Below are positions 36,401 through 48,400 of a DNA stretch of 64,000 nt, one piece after another; within the stretch, counting starts at the first letter, position 1; every line of letters begins with the position of its first letter. Source of the stretch: Nepenthes gracilis. Taxonomy: Eukaryota > Streptophyta > Magnoliopsida > Caryophyllales > Nepenthaceae. The stretch covers positions 18,559,299 to 18,623,298 of the forward strand of contig BSYO01000009.1 in assembly GCA_033239525.1 (NCBI GenBank). The letters are read 5' to 3'. The translations under genes and the position numbers were made by a program. The notes below the pieces were generated by a model. The model was given only the letters and a program-made list of their open reading frames with translations. It did not search any database and was not told where the DNA came from.

Positions 36401-39400
36401 TACTGCTTCTAATGTGCCTAATTGTATAGTTCTCTATTGTCATTCAAATTTGTTTCTGACCTTAAAACTATAGAATCTGAAATTATCTGTTGTCAAGGTT
36501 CCTTTGGTTAACTAGTCTGCAGATATTTGGGGATATAAGAGAAGTGTATCTCTGACTACTTATTTTGGTTTGTCTTTTGGTGCGAAGTATAGGGATGTGA
36601 CTGTGTGGCAATTAGTCATGAGAAATTTGATAGAGCCTGCTTTTTAGTGGAAGAAATAATATGTTTCCCTGACGGGGACTTACTCTTGTTAAAAGTAATC
36701 TCTATGATCTGTCCATGTACTTTTCTCATTACTTTATCTTTCGCTTGTGGTGGCTACAGAGTGGGAAGGAGTTATTTATCAAGCATATATTTTTGGGGTT
36801 GATGTGGGGTTACTTTTTATCTTATTCTGTAAATAAGGGTGTTATTTACTTTGTTTGGGTCTTTGTTTCCTTGGGATTAAGGGATTTCATGCTTCCAATA
36901 AAGCCTTATTGGCAGAGTGGTTGTGGAGATTTTTAACTGAGAATGATGGGGGAGGTAATTGTATCATTTACTGGGTTCAACAGATGTACTGATTTTCCCA
37001 GTCTTCTTTCAGTGCTTATGCGGTCAGCCCTAGGACAACTATTCAGAAAGATTGGTTAATCTTGGATCTTTTATTGCCCTTGTTATGGGAGAGGTTCCTT
37101 TTTGTTGGAAAGGTGGCAGGTTAGTAACCCTTTTTATAGTGATTTTCCAGGATGTATATACTCACAGCTTAGAAGGACGTTGTGTTGCTGCTTATGGGGA
37201 AAGCATACTGTGTGGAATTTGTTGTATTGGGTCTGAATTTCTTGAATTTTTCTAGGACTTCTTAAATTTTTTAATTAATTGAAGCAATGCCATCTGAGTC
37301 CTAGTGTGAATTACAGTGTTATTTCATGTCTTGACAAAGATGGATAGATGTCTGCTGCCATCTTTTCACATCCCTTTTGCTGCCAAGTTATCATTCCTAG
37401 CTTGGGAAGCAACTTTGGAAAGAAGTCTTGACATTTAATAATTTGCAGAAAGGATTTCAGATTGCCAATCAGGACTTGATGATTGAATAATTCAATTCCA
37501 CCCACCCCCCAATTTCACCTGTAAAAAAAATGACAAGGAGTGCCTAGCCAACCTAGAAAAGGGGGTAATGGGGTTTCAAATTGCCTAATAGATGTTATTT
37601 CTGTAAGGAAGAGCTGGAATCAGCAAAGCATATATTCTTCTACTGTAAATACTAAAATACGCAAGGAACCCTTCCATTTGAAAGAAATATGAACTGCATG
37701 AAAAACTATGATCAAGTTATTTAACTAGAACTGTCACTATTAAATAAACTTTAGAAGTAATACACTTGATATGCTGTGTATAGTTTTGTGGTTATGTAGC
37801 TTGTGGTGTTTAAGGTTAATTGGTGGTTTGGGATTGGTAATCTAAATGGTGGAGAAAAATCAGTGGAACTTATCTTCTGTCATTTTCCTTTTTCTGGTGA
37901 ACTAGAAGAAATGAAGCTTCTTTCAGTGACAACTGTGAATTTTCAAGAGTTCTAGACATGGTTGCTCAATCTGCCTTCACGAATTATAATTGCTCTTTTT
38001 TTTATTTTAACTGCTGCTGCAGTTTTACTGTTGGTTACATCTTGACATCAAACCTATATCTAATTATTATTTCCACATAGATCTGACAGTTCATTTTTCT
38101 TGGCAGGCTTCTGTATATTCCTTACTGCAAGCTGCTAATGAATTCTCATCATGCAGAGATGGAAGAGATAGGGACATCAGTCTTCTTGTTCAGAGAAGGT
38201 ATATGTCTACAAAGTGCCTAGATACTTGTATATTTCATTTGGTTCTAAAATTGTTGAAGGTTGATAATTTTAGTTATTTCTTCTGTTGCTTGACTGCCTT
38301 GCAAACTTGCTTGTAGTGGTGTCAATGTGGTAAAGTGCTGTTCATAGTCCAATTCAAGCTGGCAAATGTGTTATCTTGTGACATAATATTAAAAGAATTA
38401 TTTGGTCTCTCATCAATGTGGTTGCACATTTCAGGCTTTCTGGAGTCTTATATTGATACATTTGATAATTCTTTTCTCCCTTCCAGCCATTCTATCAATA
38501 ATGTAGATTGCAACATGCCAAAGAGGGCTGCAAATTGCAGATTGATTAGTACTTGTAACTTGCTCCTGCTTGAGATCCTTTCTCATGCTTCTTTCCTTAC
38601 TGGCTTATTTTAAGATCTAATGGGGTTTGAATATTAAAATTTCTTTCTTTTACAGTACTCCTGAAAATTTCCTGAATATATTCACCATTGGCTGAATGAG
38701 CCCACAAATATTTGAGGGAGGGTGCTTCTTCTGTGAATAATAAGTTTACTAGTGAAATTAATAGGGACTCTTGCTGGAGGAAGGATTTTTTGCTTGGATT
38801 GAGAAAATTTATGGAGTTCCTTAAGTGTATCTACTCATATGTGTATCATTGATGCAAATATTGGCCAATACAATACATATCGACCGATATTTCGCGATAC
38901 CTTGATAATATCGCAATGTGTTGACTGATATGACCGATATATTTGCCGATATTCAAAATATCAATTGATACGGCCTATCAATTTATGATTTTTCAAAATT
39001 TTTTCCCTTTAGGTGTATCCAATACCAAAACATATTATTTTATATGTCTGATACCGATATGATCACGACCGATATGATCACGACCAATACCGATACCAAT
39101 ACCAATACCGTTATTTTCATCCATGACATGTATTCATATCAAGTTTGGGATCTTGAGGAGTTGGGATAGAGGCAGAAGGAATTGACAAGGCAAATGGGTG
39201 GAGGGGTGGTGATGATATATGGACATCAAAGGTTAGGTGGAGGAAGAAGTTGATGGTGCTTGCTGGAATGAGGGGATGATGGGTGTCTGCAGCTGAGGTT
39301 GTGATGCTGTCAGTGTGCTAGCTGAGATTTGGGTGGAGGATATGGATTGGCAATGTTTGATGGTACTAGGGTGCAGGTTGGATTTTTATAGTTGTATGGA

Positions 39401-42400
39401 TCCAGTTTTAAGCAGTAGTGTGCAGATAGATAGATAGAGAGTGAGGGAGGGAGGGAGGGATGTGTGTTACTAACAATTTGTCAGGTGACAAAAAGCGGGA
39501 GATGTGAAATGTGAGTTCTGATAGAGGAGGGACCTCTCATATAAGTAGCTCTGAGGACTATTTAGGAGGAAGTGGCTTGTTTGGTGGTTTGAGTTTGTTC
39601 GTTTGTTCCTGTAAAGGTGGAGAAAGTTTAAGTACCCAAATATTGAATGGTTTAGCATTCTTTAGAATTTGGCAATGTACTGCTCAATGAATCTAAGCCC
39701 AATTCCTCTAATTTGTGGAGATAATAGGAAAGTCTTCTCTCATAAAGTAATTGGTGGTTTAGAGGCTTGTTAGTGGGGGTAGTGATTGATAAAGGAGACA
39801 GTTGATGTGATGGATTGGTCATCTGGTGGGGACAGAGGTGGAAGACTAGGCGGAGAGGTATGGACTATAGATCGAAGGTGTTTTATTTTGTTTCTTTTGT
39901 TTTTGGGTCAGTAGTTGTTTCCTTATGTATTTTCATTCCTGTTCAACAATAATGTTGCTACTCAGAGAAACTTCTACCTTTCTCGTTCTTTTGTTTGGTA
40001 GACAGTAATTAGTTTTGATGGCGTGTTTCTCATTGCACTGTATCATGGGATTCTTGTTTATACTTTTGAAATCTGATTGGTGCCTTCTCATATGCAAATG
40101 CCGTCGTTATTGCCAAATCGCACAAAGTTTTGTAAAAGGATCCATTGAGTTCACACACCTGTTCTGTTTTTGAGGAACTATTTTCTTGGTATTGGGAAAA
40201 TTCAATGAGATGAAGTGAAGGAGGGTGATATTTGGCGGGTGATATTTTGACTTTTCCCTTCTTTTGTAGATTGATTTGACAACTTTTATGCCCTCATCTT
40301 ATGACTTCCATAGATATACTTATGAGCTGTATTCTTCTGGTTCAGCAGTTTACCTTCTAAGGAATTGTAAAAGAAGGTGAAGATAATGGGGGATCCTTGT
40401 GTCATGTAGCTTTACCTTTCCCAATGTTTAATTTTTAATTTCAATTTTTTTTTTTTTTGGTTTCAAAATAATGACAACTGTCTGTTCTTTCCTTGTTTCC
40501 ATGCAGTGCCCTTTTGTTCTCCATCTATTTAACGTTATTCACATAGAAGAAAATTTGTCTGCTCCTATGTTGTCCCCCTTGAATATTCTCAGACAGCATT
40601 TTTTTGTTTTCCTTCAGCTGAACAAGAAACTTTCTGCTTTTACTTTGGAACAGGGGTTTAGAATAGGAACACTTGGTGGGCGGTTCATTCTTGCTTTTGC
40701 TTTGAGACAGGGATTTAGAATAGTAACACTATGTGTTCCTATGTTGCTTTTGCTTTCTTTGTTTATTCCATATATCCATCTTTTTTCTACTTCCTGTGAT
40801 GATCTCTGCCCTGTGATGAAACATTATATAAATGCAGCTTGTTGCGACTATCAGCTCCTTTAGAGAGCACAATCAGGGAGAAGCTGTCTGCCAAACAGCC
40901 TGAACTTTGTGAATGGTTTTGGTCTGAGCAAATTCCAGTTGTGGTGACAACTTTTGTTCATCATTTTGAAAGGGACCCGCGCTTTAACAATGCTACAGGG
41001 TATCTAGTCACCTCATTCTCATGCATTCCGGAGATAATATCATTGTCTTGTGATAGTAATTTTTCCTACAGGAGCCAACCTACATTGCTTTCACTTCAGG
41101 TCTGGGAAAAAAATGCAATTAGGGTCAGGCAACGCAAGTGATGTATCTCTTCTTATGCTTGCTTTGACTTGTACTGCTGCAATTATAAAGCTAGGCCCAG
41201 CAAAGGTTTCCTGCCCACAATTCTTCACTATCATCCCGGATACTACTGGTAGATTGATGGACATGCACGTTGATCTCGTTCCTATACATGAAGCCTACCA
41301 TTCTGTAAAGAAAATTGGTCTGCGCAGAGAATTCCTGCTCCACTTTGGTCCTCGAGCTGCATCTGCTCGAGTGACTGATGATTGTGGGACAGATGAGATA
41401 GTTTTCTGGGTGGATCTTGTGCAGAAGCAGCTCCAGCGTGCTATAGCTAGGGAGAAGATATGGTCAAAACTCACTACTTCTGAAAGCATCGAGGTTAGTA
41501 TAAAGGAATAACATAGTTCTTGAATCCACTACTCAGTAAGGGGGCTACTGATCTATTATCTTGTCTTGCTTTCAAGTTTGATTTCAGTAATATATCTTCC
41601 AATACATTGTAACAACTAGACATGTGTTATGCAAGCCTGCATTAGAGGGTCTTTGTTGCTATGAGGAAAAACTTTTAAAAAAAAAAGAAAAAGAAATGGA
41701 CCTCTTTGCTTGTGTTTTAATATATATTTTGATTGGTAACTCAAATTATCAAAAACGAATGCGAAGAGGGTTCTATTTATGAAGAAGGAAAAATATGAAA
41801 CAAAAGAAAAGGAACATTACAACGTCAAAGAATTAAGAAAGTCTGATTGCACATTATGCTCAGCAGGACGAAATTGCTTGGCCAGAGAACCGTGTTCTGG
41901 AAACAATTGAGGAAAGGACCATATAAGAATCCAAATAATCTTCAAAAGAAGCAGCCTGCAGGTTTTATCTTTCTTTTGCACCTACCATTCTCACTCCTTC
42001 AATTCATCATCCGCAAAGCTTGCCTGGACTCGTACAATCCCTGAAAGAGAGAGAGTAGTATGCCATTGTTTCCGAATGACTGAGCAAGAAATAACAAGTT
42101 GTGCATTGATTCCAGGTGTTATTTGTGTAAGAAACACCTGTTAATCACTGAAAATCCTCTTTTCTTGAGATTAATTGAAGTGAGGCATCTGTTCAAAGCA
42201 GCTTCCAATTGCAAAAATAAGCTCTTGGGTTAAGACAGACTATCCTGTCTACTCTGCTGGAAATAAACTTGCTTGATTAAAATCATTGCCCTGTAATAAG
42301 AAAAAAGGGAAAAGGTTCAAGAGTTACTAGGCCTCCACATTACAAGATCAATAGCTTGCAAGTTGAGATTAGCGGAGTTCAGCATGGAGAGAAAGGCCCA

Positions 42401-45400
42401 GCTGTTCTTGAACCATTTTATCTGATTGTCCCATCCTGGTTAGCTCTGGACGCAAAACCACCTTTGTAAATCTGAAATAGTAGCAACATAACATCATTAT
42501 CCAATGCAAGATTATAAAGAATAGGCAAACCATTTTTGAGTGGAATATCACCGACACAAAATCAATCAAGAGCTTAATTCAAATGCCCAAATCTGCTGCA
42601 AACAAAACATGTCACTTGATATTAGCATCTCCCTTTTGAACTGGTACTTTCCCAAAAAGAAGATTCTAAAGTGATAAAAAACCAAAAAAGGTTGCATCTG
42701 AATTCCTTTTTTTTATTTATATACCTTATGTACATGGCTTTCAGGGTCTGTATTTGCATGGCTCATATCCATCCCCATCTCCTTGTTCCTTACCAAGTGA
42801 ATGGCATTGGGATTAGGACTATCAGGGGCTTATTAAAACACCTTTTGTCGTTCTAGGATAGAGATCTGTCACCTTCCCTAATCCAAACCAGACAATATTA
42901 TACTCTAACTGAAAAAAATAAATAAATTATATCTATTGTATTGATTGTTGAGATCCCAGAATGACACTTCTGTGTAATTTTACACTAATGCTGAGAAGTT
43001 CTTTAACTATCTGGTATTCTTTCCAAACATACTCAATGCATCTGTGGCATCGTTTGCAATGAATTCCTTGGTCTGGTAGTGATGTGCTTGTCCTCACTCC
43101 CCATTCTTTGGATGCTCCATTGTTTTTTCAATGGAGGATTTTTAAGGAAAAGGGAGGAAATATTCTTTGGACTTCTTCCATCTTCACAGATGCATGGTGT
43201 CTGTGGTCGAGAATGAATGCAGGGATTTTCAAGTATCAGTTTTTTTTTTGCTGCATCTGTCTGGGACAAGGTTGTGAAAAAAAAATAACCAAAGTTTTCT
43301 TTGTGGTCTCTATCATTTTTTCCTTCTTTTTCTTGATTTAAATGATGCCATATCCTTCTGATTCCTCTATCCATAGCCTTCAAAAAAAAAAAAAAATAGA
43401 GATCTCTTTCCTATAGAAAACATTCGCCTTTATGGGATGAGTTGTTAGCTTCCTTATGTGAACCTGTTTAAGAATCATTTTTGCATATTGCTTGGGACAA
43501 AAGGTGAAATGTATTGGTGTTCTTTCTGTTTTGATGTAGAGTTGGCTTTTGTACCGGAACTTGGCTTAACCAGAGCTTTAATGGAACCCACTGTTAAAAA
43601 GGCACTTGTTAAGATATCATGTTGCTTAGAAAAAAGGATTATGAGGAAAAGATATTGTACAGTCAGTGTTCATATGATCAATCCCTAGTCAGTGAGACAA
43701 TTAATAGATTATTGTTGCTAGTAAGAATGATCTTGTGGATTTATTGCAGGTGCTAGAGAAGGATTTAGCAATATTTGGATTTTTCATTGCCTTGGGTAGA
43801 AGCACACAATTCTTCCTAGCTGCAAATGGCTATGATAAGATTAATGAACCTGTTGAGGGATTCATAAGGTATTGCTTGTTGCTTTTAATTTCATTTACTG
43901 TTGTGTGGTATTCTTAGTTGACTCATCATGTTTATATACGATCTTCTCTGTTTTGGTTGTAGGTATCTTATAGGAGGCATAGTTTTATATTATCCTCAGC
44001 TCTCCTCGATAAGTTCTTACCAACTGTATGTGGAGGTTAGCAAGTTAGTCATATTTGATTGTAGGTTTTACATGTACTGAACGTGATGCTCAACTGTGAA
44101 TCCTGGTTCTTTAGGTTGTGTGTGACGAGTTGGATTGGTTACCTTTCTATCCAGGCTACACTAATACCCTTAAGCACTCTCATAGCCATAAAAACAAGTT
44201 TGAAGGTCCTCTGAATGCAGAGGCTATTCCCAAGGCAGTAGATGTGTGCTCCCACTGGATCTGGAGCTTTATTAAACATAGTAAATGGCTGGAGAACCTT
44301 TCAAATGTGAAGGCAGCAAGATTTCTTTCAAAAGGGTAATTGCTTGCGCAATGTAGGGGTCATGTTTCTTGTGCCCTTCTTGATATAGTTGTTAAGTCTT
44401 TAAATTTCAATTTATTACTTTGATTGAAGTTATACTTTTCTTGATTGTATAGACACAACAGGCTGAGGATTTGCATGGAGGAACTGCGGGTATTTAGGTG
44501 AGTTATTGAGAGTCAAGTCCCCCTCTCTCCTGGTATCTCTCATCATGGCACAGAAAGGTGTGCTGCTAAAAAAATAAAGAAAAAGGAAAAGGTATGCAGT
44601 CACAAAATAACATTGGAAGATGCCAGAAAGATTTTAGGTACACTATTTTACTAAAGTTAATCTTCTCATTTATTTATTAGAACAGGATAATGGTTTGAGC
44701 ATGTCATCAATAATTCAAATTGTTATGTATGCATAGAGCTCTTGTTAAAAAGGTAATGAAAGGCTGCTTGGTGGTATGGTTGTATTATATTCAGGGGCCT
44801 CAGTTTTAATGGCATGTGAAGCTGCTTTATGGATTGGATCCGTGAGATTCCACTCTAGTTGGGAAGTCGTAGGATCAATTTGTGACGTGGCATGGTGGAA
44901 TGTGGCATAATTAAGTAGAGGAGATTGTAGAACCCTGGACCATCTGAAAAGAATATGGAGTTTGAGTTTAATTTATAAGAACCAAGGGGGATTTCTATTA
45001 GCACCATAAGCAGGCTGGAGTATCAAAAACTAGTGGACTTGTTGCTGGGATGGTACCTTTCTCAGGGCATTACTGCCTCTGTCTTTCTACACACAGATAG
45101 GGTAAGATGGGCCAAAGTATGTCCACTTGAGGGGTTCCTTGGCTATAACATGCAGTAGCCTTCTCGGGTACATTAAGTATGTACTGGAAATGGTGGCTAG
45201 GCTTCCTAAGACATATACTATTATGATAGGAAATTGGAACTGAAGTTTAAAGTTACAAATTCATATGTGGGGAGAGGCCTGGGAGGATTTGGGAAATGTC
45301 TTTAATTTCCTTTTGTATTTTAATTTTCTCCTCTTGCTGAGGCCATTTCTTGTAATTTATGTTGTCTATATCTTCTTCAATTTTGAAATGTTATCCCTGT

Positions 45401-48400
45401 ATTAAGAAAAATGAGAAAAAGTCAACTATGATTTCATTTATATCTATTCCATATGTTTGAGATATTTGTGGCCCTATGGTGAGCAAAGTTCGAAGAATAT
45501 GAGTCAGATTCACCTTAGTGGGTTGACTTCTCTTTAATCTGTGTTATTGTCAGCACATAAATTTCTGAGTGGTGGGATGGTTGGTCCTCGTTACCCAAAA
45601 AAAAAAAGAAAAAAAAAGAAGAAGAAGAAATTTTCTTTTCTTTTATTGGTCTCCCAACCTGGAATGTCTCCTATTCTCTTTTTGGGAACTTCATATGATT
45701 ACTGATTGGGACTCCAAAAAATGTCCCTGATGATGGATGTACATTTCTTCTTCAGTCTTCACTTCTTTAATCAACACTTGGCCGTGAAAAGACTTATCTT
45801 AATCTTGCGTATCTGCATCACTTGTACTTCTTTTTAATTGTTTTTGTTTCTGTCATAGCATTTTATTCATGTGATTCAAACAAACTCTGTGCTCTATATC
45901 CAATACATAGTAATGATAAAAGGCATTCCCGCTAGAGTGATAAGGATGGACTTGTGTAACTCATGGTGTCAGCCTGTTCTTTCTTGATTTGAACTCCAGA
46001 GTGTGGTCTTTGTATTAGTTTGACCTGGCTGGTTGATTAGACCCAACTGTCTTGACATTTATATGGGGCACGTTTAATTTGCTTGCGATCTCTCCTCCCC
46101 GGATGAAATATCAACCTTGATGTGTGTCTCAATTTATTTTTGATGCAGAGATGAGTTTGCAAACACACAGGCTACTAGATCTACTGAAAGGAGTAAATCT
46201 GAAACAAATTCACCATTTGTGGAGGATCTAGATTCCTTCGATATGGTGGTCCCTGTTCTTTATTTGTTTTAATTTAAATGCTTAAAGTTTGGCATAATAG
46301 TTGGCCCCAATTCTTTATTTTATGCACTAATGTTGCCTTAATGGTGAACACCTTCTGATAAGGTGAGTGGTGAACTTTGTTTTGTTGCAGGCATTAGAGA
46401 GTGTTGAAGAAGCTTTAGTAAGATTGGAGAAGTTGCTTCAGGAACTTCATGTATGCAGTTCTGGTTCTGAAAAAGAGCATCTGAAAGCTGCTTGTTCTGA
46501 TCTTGAGAGAATAAGGAAACTTAAGAAAGAGGCTGAATTTCTCGAAGCTTCTTTTAGAGCAAAGACAGCTTCCCTTCAGCAGGTATTGTTCATTTTTGCA
46601 TTTCTTTCAGAAATAGGGTAGGCATCCTTTGGCAATATGGCTGTGTGCCTAGTTCCTACTGCTGAGTCATGATACTGATTGTGCAAAGTAACTGCCGAGA
46701 AGAAATAGTAACTAAAGAAAGGAAAGATATTTGGTTTTTATATAGTACTTCTGATATCTGAATGCCCTTGAAAGCACCAAAAGCAAAAAGGCAATCTTGT
46801 TCTACAAAAGGGGTATTGGGCATTGAAGTTTATGCCTACAGACTTTTATGAATCAACAACTAGCATTTCATTTTGCTAACTTCTGGAAACTTAGTTTGAT
46901 GTAAATTTTGCTGAATAAATATTGAGTTTTATTTAATTGCTGGGATAGATGCAGTAATACTTGAGAGTCTATCTACCAATATACTGTCTCTGCTGATTTT
47001 ACTTGCAGCTAATAAGCAAATAATATGATGCCTGAGGGGACCATTCCAAATCATTGATGGAAGTGTTTTCATCTCTTTCCATAAAGAGTAATATATAAGA
47101 GTAGCTTCGTAGTAACTCTAACAATCCATTTAGCACCCCCTACCTGAACTGCCCTCAGTAGCAAGTCATTGGAGGTTTCACCCTCTCTTCCCCCAACTGA
47201 ACCACCTTCCTCTCCTAGTCTAGTGAACCTCTCCTTCCATTGCCACTCTCCTTGTACTCTCTCTTCGTTAATCTATTACTATGATGTCTTAAGTTTCCAC
47301 TTAAATACTGATTAGTCCGTTTCTATACTAAGCCCACCAGAAACAACTTTTAGGACCCAAGATGAAACTGCCGAGCATCATGCTTCTCTTTGGATGTCCT
47401 GAGGGCTGATGCATGGTCTTGGTTGTGAAGTGGGCTGGGATAAGAGATGGGAAAGGCTGGCGATTGGGAAAAGTGATGCGGAACCAACCTCTATCAAAGA
47501 AATCCATCCACTTCATGAGCCAACTGCACTTAAACTGACTACAGAGATCCTAGTTAAAGAACAAAATATTGGAAAGAAGCAAAGAATAAAGCAAATTGAC
47601 CAATCCTGGGAAACCTAATGCTCTTCTATCATAAACTACTACAAAATATTGACCAGAATATATCTAAAACTGCCCTACTAAATAAATATAAAGATCAAAT
47701 AGAAATTCCTAAAAAAATTTCTCAAATGATCTAAATATAAGAATATGTTAGAAAAATTGCACTCCCAATGACTATACTTCTCTTTTGCTTCCAATCCTTA
47801 TCACCCCCTTGGAAAAAACCCTTGAATTTTGAAAAATAAGATAATCAATTGTTACAAAGCAATCATATGTCTCTTGCAGCTCCTTAGCATAGAAGGCACA
47901 AGTTCTTCTACTTATCTGGGTTGGACCAAAGGACTGAGAGGTTGATCAATTTGTTGAACTTCATGGATAACATCCTTAAACTGTGAAACCATGTTGGACT
48001 ACATTGTTCTGAGTCCTAGGTACTTCAAGCTGCTTATCTTCCTTTTGAACATCCATTAGATGATTCTCAATCACTTCAAAATTTCCGGAGTTTTTTGTCA
48101 CTGAAAAATTCTTCTTGGATGCATCTTCGAGAGATTCCAACTCTTCAATGGCTTCAACTGATTCAGTCAATTTGCAAGTGGACCTTACTTATGAATAATA
48201 GGAAAGAAGACATCTATGAAATCTAGGTCCTTCATGCAATCATTTTTGTCCCTTCAATTAGAGGAGTTGAATTCTTCATCTTCATTGGAATCATAGTGAT
48301 GATTATTTTCAAGAGGTCTAATTCTTTTATCTCATACATCCATTGCTTCCTTTAGCAATGCAGCTTTTCTAATCCCGGTGCCTTCAAATTACCCCTGAAA

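Larger units (their letters stand above)
30148..38106 (+). other. Intron 2 (7959 bp), filled with mobile DNA
   Basis: From left to right: unique sequence (30148-31089), a MITE-like element with a (GT)13 tract, possible LINE 5' debris (32250-32940), a solo LTR (33093-33653), two chromovirus LTR pieces (33659-35553), an L1 RT remnant (36060-37660), and unique sequence to the acceptor CTTGGCAG. Open frames inside (33378-33710, 35188-35448 and others) are not genes. Confidence 0.75.
38199..40837 (+). other. Intron 3 (2639 bp)
   Basis: Contains a CCGATAT-rich repeat (38868-39125), a G-rich stretch with a GATA/GAGG microsatellite (39150-39460) and a poly-T run near 40446. No other gene. The open frame at 40471-40863 runs through intron and the exon 4 border and is not coding. 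Confidence 0.7.

Noticed and set aside
40471..40863. 130-codon open frame overlapping exon 4
   Set aside because: It reads exon 4's start in another frame and ends inside the exon; intron 3 runs through most of it.
41072..41141. Use of the nearer acceptor as the main start of exon 5
   Set aside because: It shifts frame and stops after 23 codons, whereas the acceptor at 41099 keeps the conserved DVSLLMLALTC block in frame.
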